A stretch of DNA of 24,701 nt from Ophiothrix spiculata. Taxonomy: Eukaryota; Echinodermata; Ophiuroidea; Amphilepidida; Ophiotrichidae. Numbering within the stretch: position 1 is the stretch's first letter; each line of letters opens with the position of its first letter. Positions 1 through 9,888 of this stretch are shown here, piece after piece. The stretch is taken from NCBI GenBank assembly GCA_000969725.1, contig JXSR01S047779.1, one strand, 5' to 3'. A program made the position numbers and the translations under genes. Under the pieces are notes generated by a model. It was not told the DNA's origin. It did no database searches and saw only the letters and a program-made list of their open reading frames with translations.

Positions 1-890
1 GGTTTCAAAGTCACTTTAAACCACTTTCATGCGTAAAATTGTATTTTTGCGGTCATTCTGAATCTCTGTACAAGCTCCATATTGAATTTGAAACAACACC
101 CTTGTTTGAGAAGAAATTGTCTTCTTGTACCCTAATAGCAATTTTCTATTGATTACTTTGAGCATTTGGTGCTTTTGATACCGTTTAATAGTCACTTTAA
201 CGTAAAATTGTATCTGGCGGCCATTTTGGATCTCAGAACAGGCTCCATCTTTAATTTGAAACTTGCTGAAACCCTTATTTTAGATGAAAAGCTGCTAGTG
301 TTTCCCTCAAAACCGTTTTCCATCGAATATTTTGGACATTTGATGTTTTTGTTACCGTTTTAAAGTGCCTCTAACCCATTTTTGCACATTTTGGCGGCCA
401 TTTTGGATCTTAGAACAGGCGCCATTTTGATTTTGATACAAACTTACAATATAATTAGGGGCAAATGATCTTGCTGTAACCCTAAATATTATTTTCGGTT
501 GATTATTTATCTCTATTAAATATATATCAGGCAGTTTAAAGGCCGTCTTGGTCGATTTTAATGAAAATCGCTATTTTGGCAGCCATTTTGGTGGCCATCT
601 TGAATTTGAAATATGCATATGACATGATTTAATGTCAGATGTATTTGTTATAGCTCAAGAAGCCATTTTCCGATAATAATTTTGAACATAAAGTGTTTTA
701 CAAGATACGTTTAGGCAATTATGATGAAAATATAGTACTTGGCGGGAATTTTGGCGGCCATCTTGGATTCAAATCTCGCTTGAGACCAGTTTTTATTTTG
801 GGGAACATTCGGATTGTGTTTGTGGGTCATAAAGAACGTAATAAAGTTAATTTGGTTTACTCCTGGCTAGTGCAAAAGACTGTTATATGA
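1..890. repeat. Diverged tandem repeat, period about 166-184 bp, about 5 units
   Basis: The phrase ggcggccattttggatct and close variants recur near positions 51, 214, 393, 575-590 and 743-760, with roughly constant spacing. Each is followed by a matching tail (cagaacaggctccat, then a stretch like ttgaatttgaaac) and preceded by a gtcactttaa-type segment. The units share order as well as keywords, so this is a decayed tandem array and not chance AT-rich similarity. The array runs into the left edge, so its full copy number is unknown. Small open frames inside it have no recognisable protein. Confidence 0.65.
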
Positions 891-2146
891 CACTTATAAT
901 ATTGTAGACTTAATACAAAATTGTTCACAGTTTAACCCTTTTGGTCATGTTTCCGCATTTTTCTGCCAAATTTGATCAATAATGGCCGAAAAAGGGTATT
1001 AAATTGGACGGTAATTATTTTTTTGGCACAACATTACAATATACGATGATTTTTTACTCGTTGAACAAACATTTGGAAAAAGAATTGAAGACATATACCA
1101 ATATCACTAAATTTGGGTTATTTGTTTACCTTTTTTGACCTTTTTTTGGTCAAAATTAACCACAAAAATGAAGTTAAGTCCCAAAATACTGTAGGCAGAT
1201 GTTTTTGTGATTCGATTTACCTAAATGAATGATTTGATTTTGAATAAAGATCATTTTGGAGCCAAAAACTTATTTTTCACCATTTTCGTGATTTTTTCAT
1301 GATTTTTGGCTATTTTGGGTCATTTTGACCACTAAATCAAAAAATTAATTTTACCATCCACCCATACGCTAATGTACACCCCTTGAGGATATGATTCCAC
1401 ATGGATGGAAAGCTGTAACAAGATTTGCCCACAAAACGTTTTTTTAAGCATAATATTTGCTGTTGGCTGGTAGACTATTAGAGTTTGAATGGGGTTTTCG
1501 GAACTGAAGTAATGTTGAAATGAGCATCTTGGGGAGGCGGAAAAGGAGGCTTGGAAAGGGGATCTTGAGGGCGGCACATACCAATACCTTCCATCAATGT
1601 AAGTGACCCCCCTGCCCCCGGGGCTGTATTAGCTAATGTTGGCAGATCACAGACTTCAGTCATGAATTAGGCAAAAATATTAGTAGCATGATACTGTGTG
1701 GGCAGATAATTATTAGCACACTGAAACAAATTACTGACCTGTTAACATTATTGGAGATGTTTGCATTCAATAAATATAATTCCATAATTAAAGATTTTTG
1801 ACAGGTAAACAAGGTCAGTTTGTTTTGCTTCAGTTTGTAAAAATGACCTGGTTGGAGGGACCCTCATAAAAAGAAGCTGTACCCACACCGGTGAATGAAT
1901 TCTAACAAGCACCCTTAAGGAGGACAATTATGGTGTCTTGAAAAGTGACTGTAAGAATTGAGATTGTTACCATACCCATACCAAGTACAATGTTCACTTG
2001 GATTAAAATCCATTCCTTTCCATATATTTGCAAAGAATTGATACACATATAAACAAGGATGTAAGATCATGCAAATTTAAAGAAAAAAATCATCATCATT
2101 AAATCAAGATCAAACATCAACATAAAGATTTCACAATTTCTTTCAT
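891..2146. other. Non-coding stretch with a GC-richer patch at about 1500-1640
   Basis: No exon could be confirmed. Between 1500 and 1640 the sequence is clearly less AT-rich than its surroundings and reads on the minus strand as a Pro/Gly-rich peptide (APGAGGSLTLMEG...SKPPFPPPQDAH) in a 61-codon open frame. It has splice-like signals (ctaatacag near 1624; gtattg near 1585), but the phase does not fit the last known intersectin exon and no family is recognisable. The rest is AT-rich with no clear structure. Confidence 0.4.
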
Positions 2147-2237
2147 TAAGGCGAGGCGTCACTAGACTTCTTCTCTGCAATGGAGTGAGAACTTCTCACC
2201 GACTAAATGTTGTGATATATGGATTATTAGACCATTA

Positions 2238-2578
2238 GGCAACGAAAAAACACCCTGTCTTATGGACGGGCTGACCTTCCAAGAAGGTCGGTTGGTCGGG
2301 CGTTTTATCTTTTTATTTTTTTTTTTCGCCCAGAATAACTTTAAAGCCCCCTAAATTGGGAGAAAAACTGAAATTTTTTTACAAGTGGATCACGAATTGT
2401 CACTTTAACATACATGTAGGCCCATGTTGCAACCACTAAACCGATTCCTCATCTTCTTCAAAAATTTAACCAAAATTGACTCAAATTTTGGCCAAAAAAG
2501 TTTTTAAACTAAAAAAAAATTCTTCAAAATCGCAAATTTAGGGTCGGGTCCGTAAAACAGGTTTTTTTTTCTGTCGCC
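2238..2578. mobile_element. Nested GGC-ended MITE inside copy 1
   Basis: Left end ggcaacgaaaaaacaccctg, and reverse complement of right end ggcgacagaaaaaaaacctg, form a diverged inverted repeat. The flanks are TTA on the left and TTC on the right, so the 3-bp duplication is imperfect. The sequence on either side joins into the element at 2150-2736, showing this is the younger insertion. Its interior includes a ggtcggttggtcggg-type segment also seen in related elements near 8708 and 20473, and the exact 70-bp repeat at 2383-2452. Confidence 0.7.
2383..2452. repeat. 70-bp perfect direct repeat, copy 1
   Basis: This 70-bp block, beginning aagtggatcacgaattgtca and ending ccgattcctcat, is repeated without a mismatch at 2974-3043, 591 bp away. 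It lies inside the nested element at 2238-2578, while related elements elsewhere in the window (for example 8708-9010) lack it. Flanking bases on both sides differ between the two copies. Confidence 0.9.
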
Positions 2579-2973
2579 TTCAGGTAAAATATGTTATATG
2601 TATATATTCAAGTCTAAATACAAATATACAGAATTTCCAATTGAGTGACAAGGATCAAATTATACCACATTTCTAGGTGGGTATTATTCTAAACAGAACT
2701 TCTCATTGAGTACAGGAAGTCTAGTGATGTCAGGCCTAAGTGACTGGATATTATTTTCAGCAATTTAAAAATCCTAATAGGATAATGTGATGTAAATTTA
2801 CTGTCGGGGGACCCCAACAATAATAAGAAAATGACACACTTTCAGACATATCTCATAAATGCAAGTACTTTTGAGAGATTGGTTAGAGCGTTGTAACATA
2901 AACCATGCAGTCAAGGATTATTATAAGCTCAAAAACTCAAATTTTGATAGAGGTGACTGACCTTGAGGATGAA

Positions 2974-3043
2974 AAGTGGATCACGAATTGTCACTTTAAC
3001 ATACATGTAGGCCCATGTTGCAACCACTAAACCGATTCCTCAT
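2974..3043. repeat. 70-bp perfect direct repeat, copy 2
   Basis: Exact second copy of the block at 2383-2452, same orientation, here in sequence outside any inverted-repeat element I can define. Perfect identity among heavily diverged repeats implies a recent copying event between the two sites, or a shared young repeat. Confidence 0.9.
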
Positions 3044-3630
3044 TTTGTTAAAATGCATGCTTACAATATATAAGTGTGTCCCTTAATGCCCCTGGTAAAT
3101 AAACAAGAAAATACAGCGGGACATATACTTCATACAAACCCTATGCTTCCTCGGCTTTGCTTTGACCATGATTCACAAGTCCATTCTGTCCTACACACAT
3201 CAACAAAAACTTTCTTTACACTCCCATATCTTCAACAAGACCATAAATAACATCCCCTACATGACTCCTGGCAATACCACAGTGAAATCAGCCCAGTATG
3301 CTTGCATTTAAGTCCAAAAAAGAATGAGCATGTCCCACTATATAAAATGACTTCATCATCCCGAGTTCGTGCTCTCCATTAATTCCATATTTACTTCAGA
3401 TGAATTTGGGAAGACAAATTGTCCATAAATTGAATGTATTTTGACAATTATATCTATTATTATGACTAATTTATCTATTAGAGAATATAGGACAATTTTA
3501 TTTCTAGACCTTGTGATTCATAAGATGCTGATAATGAGTGTACACAAATAAGGAACATGTGTTGGGTGAAGACATCAATGAAGACGGGAGAGGGTGGGGG
3601 AAGACATAAATGAAGGGGAAAGATATTATA
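3044..3630. other. Intergenic or intronic, nothing identified
   Basis: AT-rich sequence without a plausible exon, RNA gene or inverted-repeat element. The short minus-strand open frame near 3478-3660 overlaps the left end of the 3631-3858 element and has no recognisable protein. Confidence 0.5.
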
Positions 3631-3858
3631 TATATACTTTAAAATCTCGATATAGTGCACCTCATGTTTTGCTCATAAACATGTTCCTTACCACAATACC
3701 ATCAGGTCTACATCACTAATCAGATGTTAAAATGAAAGTTACATTCGTTATATATCAGACACAGGCAATCAATTTCATATCTTATAAACCATATAAAAAA
3801 TATGCGACAAAATGGTAACTGGGAAAAGGGGCACTATATTGAGATTTTAAAGTATATA
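3631..3858. mobile_element. Short MITE with about 30-bp TIRs
   Basis: The left end tatatactttaaaatctcga and the reverse complement of the right end tatatactttaaaatctcaa match almost base for base and extend into tatagtgc on both sides. The element is 228 bp with no coding capacity. The TATA-rich ends are compatible with a TA target site, but the exact duplication cannot be separated from the TIR. Confidence 0.8.
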
Positions 3859-6303
3859 AATTGACGCACCAAAAAAGTTGTTGTTTTATACCATAATATT
3901 ATAGGGTAGGGTCTCCTCTTTCCATTGATACCAAAATGACGTCATAGAGTACTTCAGGTCGGAAAATTTCGCCGAAATCAGATTTTCGGCGAAAATTGAC
4001 AAAATTCGAAAATTTGCTATAAAAGTTATAACTATCAGATTTTCATCTTTTTTTGCAAATGAATGAAGAAAATGGTAGTTTTAATATGTTGTGTAAGTTT
4101 AAGCTTCTTAGCATGCAGATATTTTTCAAAATGGTGACTTTTATATGGTGGGGTTGGTTACCACCCCCTACCCACGGACTTTGACGGCTTACCCTACACC
4201 ACCTAAGGTGGTACCCTCAAGTTTTAAAATCAAAATGACCGCAAAGGATGTAAAAACAACTACTTAGATGTCCGGGGTCACATTGTTCAGCGCTTTTGGG
4301 GCAATCAGCGACAATCTGTTAGGGGGAACCACCCCCTTAGGTGAACAAGGTTTAAATGAACTACAGTGGTAAAAAAAAGACTTATCATAGCTGGTCCAAA
4401 TCTATGTTGAGTTATTCACACCAGCTGCCAACCTCTAAATCCCAGGATGTGGGACATCAAACCTTGGAACGAGGGACATCACAATGGCATGCATAGCGAA
4501 ATGCAGTAAGCAAAATGACAAAATAAGGAACATATCAGTTTTAATTATCAGAAAAAGGCATTGTCCCTCAAATTGTGGGACAGTTGGTAGGTCTGGGTTA
4601 GTGCTAATTTCAAATGGAAAGATCTTTTTGCAACAGAAACTGAATAAACTCAAGTTAGTAACAGTGTTTGAAGTGTCCATCATAATTATAGCACCTATTA
4701 ACAGCTGCATATTTGTGAAAAAACAATGAAGTCAAATCACATGGAATGATCTAGAAAGACTTGCTCAGAACTAATAGGCATACATACTTTAATAGTCAGA
4801 CAAAGAGCACACATGTCAGAATTATTTTTCCATGATTGTAGACTAGACTCCTTTACCACAGACATCACAAAACATGGTGATTAAGTCTTGCTATGATTAA
4901 TAACTTCCTTAACATCCATGTACATAATGTATTCATAGACACTTCCAGAAGAAAAAACATTTATTCAAAAACAACAACAATAAACAACAACATTTATTCA
5001 AAAAAAAAAGGGGGGGGGGGAGGGGATACTCTAGTAAAAGATAAGGAACATACTTAATCTTAGAGTTTTATTAAAGTCAGCCCATTGCTAATCATTAGTT
5101 CCTTTTACCTTCTTCTAGAACAGTTGTTGTTTGTTGTCAAACATATGTCCTGAATGATCATTACTTTGCTACAAATCAGTTTTAATTGGGTGTAACATGT
5201 GACTCATGTTATCAATCTGATATATTTGTCAATGTTTTTGAAGAAGTTTATGATTCTGTATCCCCCCAAAAAATTCTTATAAAAAGAATTAATAATTTTT
5301 ATTTATTAGGCAAAAAAAAGCTGTGGGTGGTCAAAATACCTAAATGCAAAATGTGTTTTTTTTATTTTATTTTCATTTTTTTGTATTGTTTTAAGAGGTG
5401 CTAAGACAAATTTTGATTGAAAATCCGCATGGGTGATTATTTTTTAAGTAAGAAACCTGCCCGGTTTCAAGTTTTTGTTGAAAAGAAAACACTTCTTTAG
5501 TAATAATTTTGCAATTTTCCCCGTTCTTTTTATCAAATTGGCTATCTTGATTTTAGTTTTCTAAAATATCAAATAAAAAAATGAAATGCGCAAATATATG
5601 ACGCCAAAACTTGTTTTTTTGTTTTGCCTTATGTTGGAACAGCAAAAGGGCTACAAAATAGGATGATAATTCTTGTACAAGTCTCTTTGAGACTTCCCAT
5701 AGCAAAACACATAGTCCAAGTAAAGAAGAGAATACCAATTACATTAGTCGCTATATCGATTTTTCAGAACAATCGGTGCTGTGAGTATACCAGGAGTAGA
5801 TTCCAAGTGTTAGACCTGTGAAATTCTGGGTAATTTAACACCTGCGTACCCTGCTTAATTTTTGGGCGGTTCTCGGGGTACCCTAATATTTAGATTAATG
5901 GATTGATTGGAATGTAAGGATGTAAACAAAACACTGGTAATAACCTCAAAATTTTTGAAATTTTACCTCTATATGTAACTGATTTATGGTTTGTTAAGCA
6001 ATTCCAGAACAGTTTCTGTTCAGCTAATCACTGCATTGTGAATTTCTATACACCTACTCGGCAATCTGTTATGAAAATGTGTAAGCTTACCTCGCATGGG
6101 TATCCGGGTACCTGGGTTTTAGTCCCAGGTCTACCAGTCACCTTGACTTTTTCTTGCATTGTATTCACCTATATACAAGCACCACTTATTTTTAGAAAGT
6201 GGTACCTGATGTAGCAAGTGGTGCCTAATACATTGAACATGTCTCTCCTGCTGGATTTTGGCAAAAGTTGCATCAGTATTATTTGTTTTTCCTGACCTTT
6301 TTT
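3859..6303. other. Non-coding stretch with low-complexity runs
   Basis: No convincing exon. Visible structure: a short hairpin around 3968-3996 (ttcgccgaaa with its complement); a 13-bp palindrome near 4200 (ccacctaaggtgg); a duplicated aacatttattcaaaa followed by an A-run then a G-run near 4989-5025; and a cctgggttttagtcccagg hairpin near 6111. Two overlapping small open frames on opposite strands at 4435-4729 show no conserved motif. A 41-nt splice-bounded candidate at 5109-5149 was considered and rejected. Confidence 0.45.
5000..5025. repeat. A-run followed by G-run
   Basis: About ten A then eleven G, followed by agggg. It follows directly after a second copy of catttattcaaaa. Mononucleotide runs of this length are prone to length error, so the exact counts should not be trusted. 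Confidence 0.8.
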
Positions 6304-6307
6304 TTAA

Positions 6308-6792
6308 AGGGGCATTAGACAAGTTCAGCATCATCCCCAAACTTTTCCCCAAGCATTTTGAGATTTGTGCATCATTTGAAGTATTAGCGGTTATAATGAC
6401 AGCATGCAAAGTTTCAAACCCTATATATTAAAATATTTAGTTGTTCCTTTTTTTTTTAATTATCGTTGTCGACAACGATAAATACTGCCCTCTACAGTTG
6501 AATTTGTAAAATCGGCGTTTTCAAGAGATCTAATCAAAATTTCTTTTGATTTGATGTGAAAGGAATGTTTTACAAACACATTTTGGTCTTTTTCTTGATT
6601 TATAGCATCAATAAACATGTTTACAGAATAGCCTCAAACCCAAAATCAACAAACAAAATAAAATTCAAATTTTTGACTTTTCTGAAGGTTTTGATTAAAA
6701 TTTTCCTGATATCTGGTGACTGACTTTTATTTTCTAACGTATGAAGTGTTAATCATCCTCAAATAAAATTTAAAATTTTGTCCAATGCCCCT
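6308..6792. mobile_element. TTAA-flanked MITE (piggyBac-like), AGGGGCATT ends
   Basis: Left end aggggcattagacaa and reverse complement of right end aggggcattggacaa form the TIR; both sides are flanked by TTAA (6304-6307 and 6793-6796). TTAA targeting is the hallmark of piggyBac-type transposases. The 485-bp interior has no transposase. It contains a perfect 22-bp palindrome at 6460-6481. Confidence 0.82.
6460..6481. repeat. Perfect 22-bp palindrome
   Basis: The half-site TTATCGTTGTC is followed immediately by its exact reverse complement, with a GTCGAC centre. It is located inside the TTAA element but off-centre, after a T-run. It may be the closed end of a small insertion or a protein-binding site; neither can be decided from one copy. 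Confidence 0.8.
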
Positions 6793-6958
6793 TTAACTAT
6801 AACAGAGATGGGATGAAATCCAATTTGAGTACACATGACCCCTCCTCCCATCTCCCTCTTTGCCCAATCTTAGGCTACTATACTCTATAAAATTTGGAAG
6901 TATGCAGCAAGCAGCCGATTAACGCACATAAACCAATATGATCATACGGGGAAGTAAA

Positions 6959-7269
6959 CAGTGGCGTAGCCAGGCCTTTCTCCAAGGGTGGGCAAACCAC
7001 CTAAGATTTCTCCAATGACTTTTATCGAGCAACTTTACAGGGTTCAAAGGGGCCAACTAGGCCGGGTTTTTCAAGAAAAACCGCCAAATATTGTACTTTA
7101 TAAAGTTTTCAACCTAATTTTTAGCTATTTTCAGCTCTAATTGTCGTAATTTTATGGGGAAAAGGCAGTTCCTGCCCCCTTTATTTTTCTCCCAGGTCTT
7201 CAAAATTTCTCCAAAAAATTTCCGAGGTTGGCAAATTGCCCACCTTGCCCACCCCTGGCTATGCAACTG
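6959..7269. mobile_element. hAT-like MITE (CAGTGGCG ends, 8-bp duplication)
   Basis: It begins cagtggcgtagccagg and ends ctggctatgcaactg, whose reverse complement is cagttgcatagccag. The flanks are gaagtaaa (6951-6958) and gaattaaa (7270-7277), an 8-bp duplication with one mismatch. The empty site is visible in related copy R3 as gaagtaaatt. CAGTGGCG-type ends plus 8-bp duplications are typical of hAT elements. Interior repeats of tgggcaa/ttgccca lie next to both TIRs. No transposase. Confidence 0.87.
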
Positions 7270-7333
7270 GAATTAAATTGATTTGTTTTTTCTGAATATA
7301 ACAATGTACCCAATCTTGCTGAATATTCAAATA

Positions 7334-7556
7334 CTGTATAAGTGGTATTTTTCGCGCTACATTTATTTTTGCGTTTTTCCGCGCAAAATTAGATTAGTGC
7401 GAAAATAAATGTACCGCGAAAATTAAGTTGGAATTGTTGCAAATGGAATTCTATACTCGGACAATGTTCATATGCGCGAAAATAAAAACGCGCAAAATGG
7501 TCCAAAATTGGCTGAGCGCGAAAATAACTGAGCGCGAAAATATTGGCGTTTACAGT
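7334..7556. mobile_element. MITE with GCGCGAAAAT subrepeats, at a TA site
   Basis: The element starts ctgtataagtgg and ends gcgtttacagt, between TA dinucleotides (7332-7333, 7557-7558). Copy R2 shows the uninterrupted site as ttcaaataaacttatg. Inside, the word gcgcgaaaata or its complement occurs at least six times in both orientations. The TIR itself is weak, so exact borders are uncertain by a few bases. Elements ending CTGTA(A/T)AAGTGG with cgcgaaaat interiors are, from memory, common in marine invertebrate genomes. Confidence 0.7.
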
Positions 7557-8038
7557 TAACTTATGATCAAGGTTTGTCCATGTGGTAGTAATAAAATCAG
7601 CCAAAAATAATACCAAAAATTTTGAACGATTCATACGTACAAAAAATATTAATAGCAGTGATTTGATCTTATTCAATCCAAATCAATCAGTACTGTATTG
7701 GACAAAACTATTATCTAAAAATAATTTACACTTTTGCACTTTAGATAACAGTAAACAAAATATTGTAAATATTAATTTTTAAATCTTTAAATCAAGTTAT
7801 GAGGTAATACATGGTTTCTCGTACATTACAATCAAGTATAGGCTAAATAGTAAAATTGTAAATCATTTTGCTGCAAACCTTGTTAAAATGTCATCAACAA
7901 ATGTGCTGTTGCTTGACCCAGCAGCAGAGCCCACCATATAACCTCACATGTCTTCATCTCGTGAGATGAAAAACCATAGACTTAATTTACCAGAGTCGCA
8001 TCACAAATGGACAAAAAATCTGAACCTCTGCTACTTAC

Positions 8039-8178
8039 ACTGAGCCTATTATTGCTAGTGTCAACTTTGGTTAACATTGCTGCTAATTCTTTCTCATTTC
8101 TAGACAGTGTCTCTCTTAGTTTTTCTATCGTCTTCTTTTTATTGTTGTAACCAGCCATTACTACTGAGTAGGTGTCAT
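8039..8178 (-). CDS. ITSN1: Intersectin coiled-coil exon, last one seen in window
   Basis: Two bases finish the split Tyr codon, then 46 codons follow, ending in phase 0 at the donor gtaagt (starting 8038). The acceptor is tttatag (ag at 8180-8179). The peptide begins DTYSVVMAGYNNKKKTIEKL and ends LAAMLTKVDTSNNRLS. The close, KVDTSNNRLS, aligns with the EIDIFNNQLK stretch near the end of the vertebrate intersectin coil, and VVMAGYNNKKKTIEKLRE aligns with the LVTLKRALEAKELA region. A 238-bp inverted-repeat element (8217-8454) sits 39 bp upstream of the acceptor. No continuation exon could be confirmed between 8038 and 1, so the remaining coil and the SH3 domains are presumed to lie beyond the left edge. 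Confidence 0.92.
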
Positions 8179-8216
8179 CTATAAAGAAAATATGTAAATA
8201 TTTAAAAAGGAAATGT

Positions 8217-8454
8217 GTTTTAGAGTTAGACTTGGTCTAAAGTTAGACCTGTTTAGGTCAAATTTTGTTTCACAGCTAAATATATTTTCCTCAACTAATA
8301 TTGTCATGGTTTTGTGTTGTTTGTAAGACTTTTTGGCTAAATTCAAAATGGTCAAGCTTTTGCAGTTCACAAGTGCTTCAAAAAGGTCCTTTTATGGCAG
8401 TAATAATTTTGACTTAGACCCGGTCTTACTTTAAACCTGGTCTAACTCTTAAAC
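8217..8454. mobile_element. MITE with about 35-bp TIRs just upstream of an exon
   Basis: Left end gttttagagttagacttggt and reverse complement of the right end gtttaagagttagaccaggt continue in parallel through ctaaagttagacc. The element is 238 bp, without coding sequence, in the intron, 39 bp before the acceptor of the exon at 8039-8178. Confidence 0.78.
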
Positions 8455-8707
8455 CTCTTTTGTGCATACGGACCTATGCCTCTTTGACTATGTTAGATCA
8501 GATTGACTTTTACTCAAACAATAATGTACAAATTCATTAATATAATAATAAGTAATTATCCACAAGACAGATTTTAAAAAAGCAAGTTTACTTCTGGCTT
8601 TATTCAGTATATTGTCACCAACAATCCTACACACGAAGGTTTTTGATACAATGTTTTAGGGTTACAGAATGTATGTAATATCAAACAGATGTTAACCATT
8701 TAAAACT

Positions 8708-9010
8708 TTAAAAACCTGTCTTACGGGTGGGTGGACCTTTCAAGCAGGGTCAGTCGGTCAAGCGATATTTTTCCCCTAAAATTTGTTTTTGTCTAAAATA
8801 AACCAAAAAATGAAAAAATAAAAAATGGGTGAAAAACTGAACATTTTTTAAAAAGAAATTTTTCTTAAAAACTTTAAGCAAAATTGTTAAATTTTGGCCA
8901 AAACAGGCTGATTTTACATGATTTTGACAAAACTAAAAAACATTTCTTCAAAATTGCAAATTTAGGGTCGATTGGGACTGTAAAATAAGTTGTTGGTTTT
9001 TTTAGTTGCC
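8708..9010. mobile_element. Decayed GGC-ended MITE related to 2238-2578
   Basis: The segment aaaacctgtcttacgggtgg followed by gtcagtcggtcaagcg parallels the left part of the 2238-2578 element (accctgtcttatggacgg; gtcggttggtcggg). The stretches gtgaaaaactgaa, ttttggccaaaa and gcaaatttagggtcg are also shared in order. The right end gttgcc is followed by TAA. The left terminal bases are too decayed to define. Confidence 0.6.
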
Positions 9011-9885
9011 TAAGGTAGAAATATAATCTCCCAGTGAGAGATGCACGTCCTAATTCAAATTCAATAGAACAGTAAATTTTCAAATTTGTAAGTGATGTTT
9101 CAACCATTACACAAAAAGTCAGTGAATATTTCTGAACTACTTTTTATTTCTCTTATCAATTCGGGTTAGGGTCTGTTAGCTCATCACCTTTTCTAACAGA
9201 ATGGTAATTATTACTAAAACAAAATACTCAGTGGTAGCAGTTCCAAGACTGCTAGTGTCACCTTTGTGTTGGGCGGACATTTTATTTTGAATCGCCTGTG
9301 TCATAATATGAAATATGTATAGAGTAATATAGACTTATAACTGTACCAAAATTTTAGAACATGAAAAAAAAACCTGTGTTTTAAAGATACACCACTTTTT
9401 GTAAAATGACATAGATGTCAATGGGCAAATAAGTACAGAGGGCAATATAACTCTCTACTTTTAATAATTGTTAGACATATTTTTGCTTCTAGCAAACAAA
9501 CACAATTTTTTGATTCAACAAATTTTATACTTCCTCCATGCACAGCCATATACCTTTTCATGTTTTTTTTGTTTTTATGACTCAGCTAGGCTTGTTTTTT
9601 TTAATGTCCTCCTATATTTACATGCTTTTCTTAAAAGAAACAAGGGTGGTGTCGTCGGAAAGGCATCTAGGATGATTTGGCCCCTAAATGATATTTGACC
9701 CAACTCACAGTACACTTATGCCCCTAACAAATGACTATTTGTCCAAGTCAAATGAAAATCTAATAAAGTATATGTATTTGCTGACCAATTTTGAAAACCA
9801 AGGGTAATTAACCTGAATAACACCAGGTAACGTTTGACCACACTCACATAGGGATCACATTTGTGTTCTTATCCAAAGACCATTT
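9011..9885. other. Intronic stretch, nothing identified
   Basis: AT-rich intron sequence. The plus-strand open frame 9468-9698 is Phe/Leu-rich with no recognisable domain. Two loosely similar phrases (atttgacccaactcaca near 9693 and gtttgaccacactcaca near 9832) are the only repeat seen. Confidence 0.5.
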
Positions 9886-9888
9886 GGC

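Larger units (their letters stand above)
2150..2736. mobile_element. PIF/Harbinger-like MITE, copy 1 (TAA flanks)
   Basis: The ends are inverted repeats: left ggcgaggcgtcactagactt and the reverse complement of the right end ggcctgacatcactagactt. The element is flanked by TAA on both sides (2147-2149 and 2737-2739). A second copy with the same ends, also TAA-flanked, is at 18350-18960 in the opposite orientation; the two share sequence near both ends, including ttctcattgag and ggacaggaagtct-type blocks. GGC ends with a 3-bp TWA duplication suggest the PIF/Harbinger superfamily. No transposase is present. The copy is interrupted at 2238-2578 by another element. Confidence 0.8.
6877..7695. mobile_element. 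MITE family R, copy R1 (interrupted twice, 3' end lost)
   Basis: It begins ctactatactctataaa then aagtatgcagcaagcagccg, the same left end as copies at 18505-18888 and 19156-19549. It then follows them block by block (cataaaccaatatgatcat; cttgctgaatattcaaat; acttatgatcaaggtttgtc; tgaacgattcat). Two foreign insertions (6959-7269 and 7334-7556) interrupt it at points where R2 and R3 are continuous. Similarity fades after about 7695 and the right TIR is not found. Confidence 0.78.

Noticed and set aside
166-363. 65-residue plus-strand open frame and its neighbours in the first kilobase
   Set aside because: It lies within a decayed tandem repeat; units do not share the frame.
4435-4729. Overlapping open frames on both strands
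   Set aside because: Mutual antisense frames in AT-rich DNA, no domains, no splice or start context.
5109-5149. Candidate small exon reading HMFDNKQQL on the minus strand, like HNKQQLQ of the intersectin coil
   Set aside because: That frame hits a stop before the donor. The only open frame gives a Thr/Asn/Cys-rich peptide unlike the family.
6131-6409. 92-residue minus-strand open frame
   Set aside because: It overlaps the end of the TTAA element at 6308, has no family similarity that I can see, and its splice-bounded version has a weak donor.
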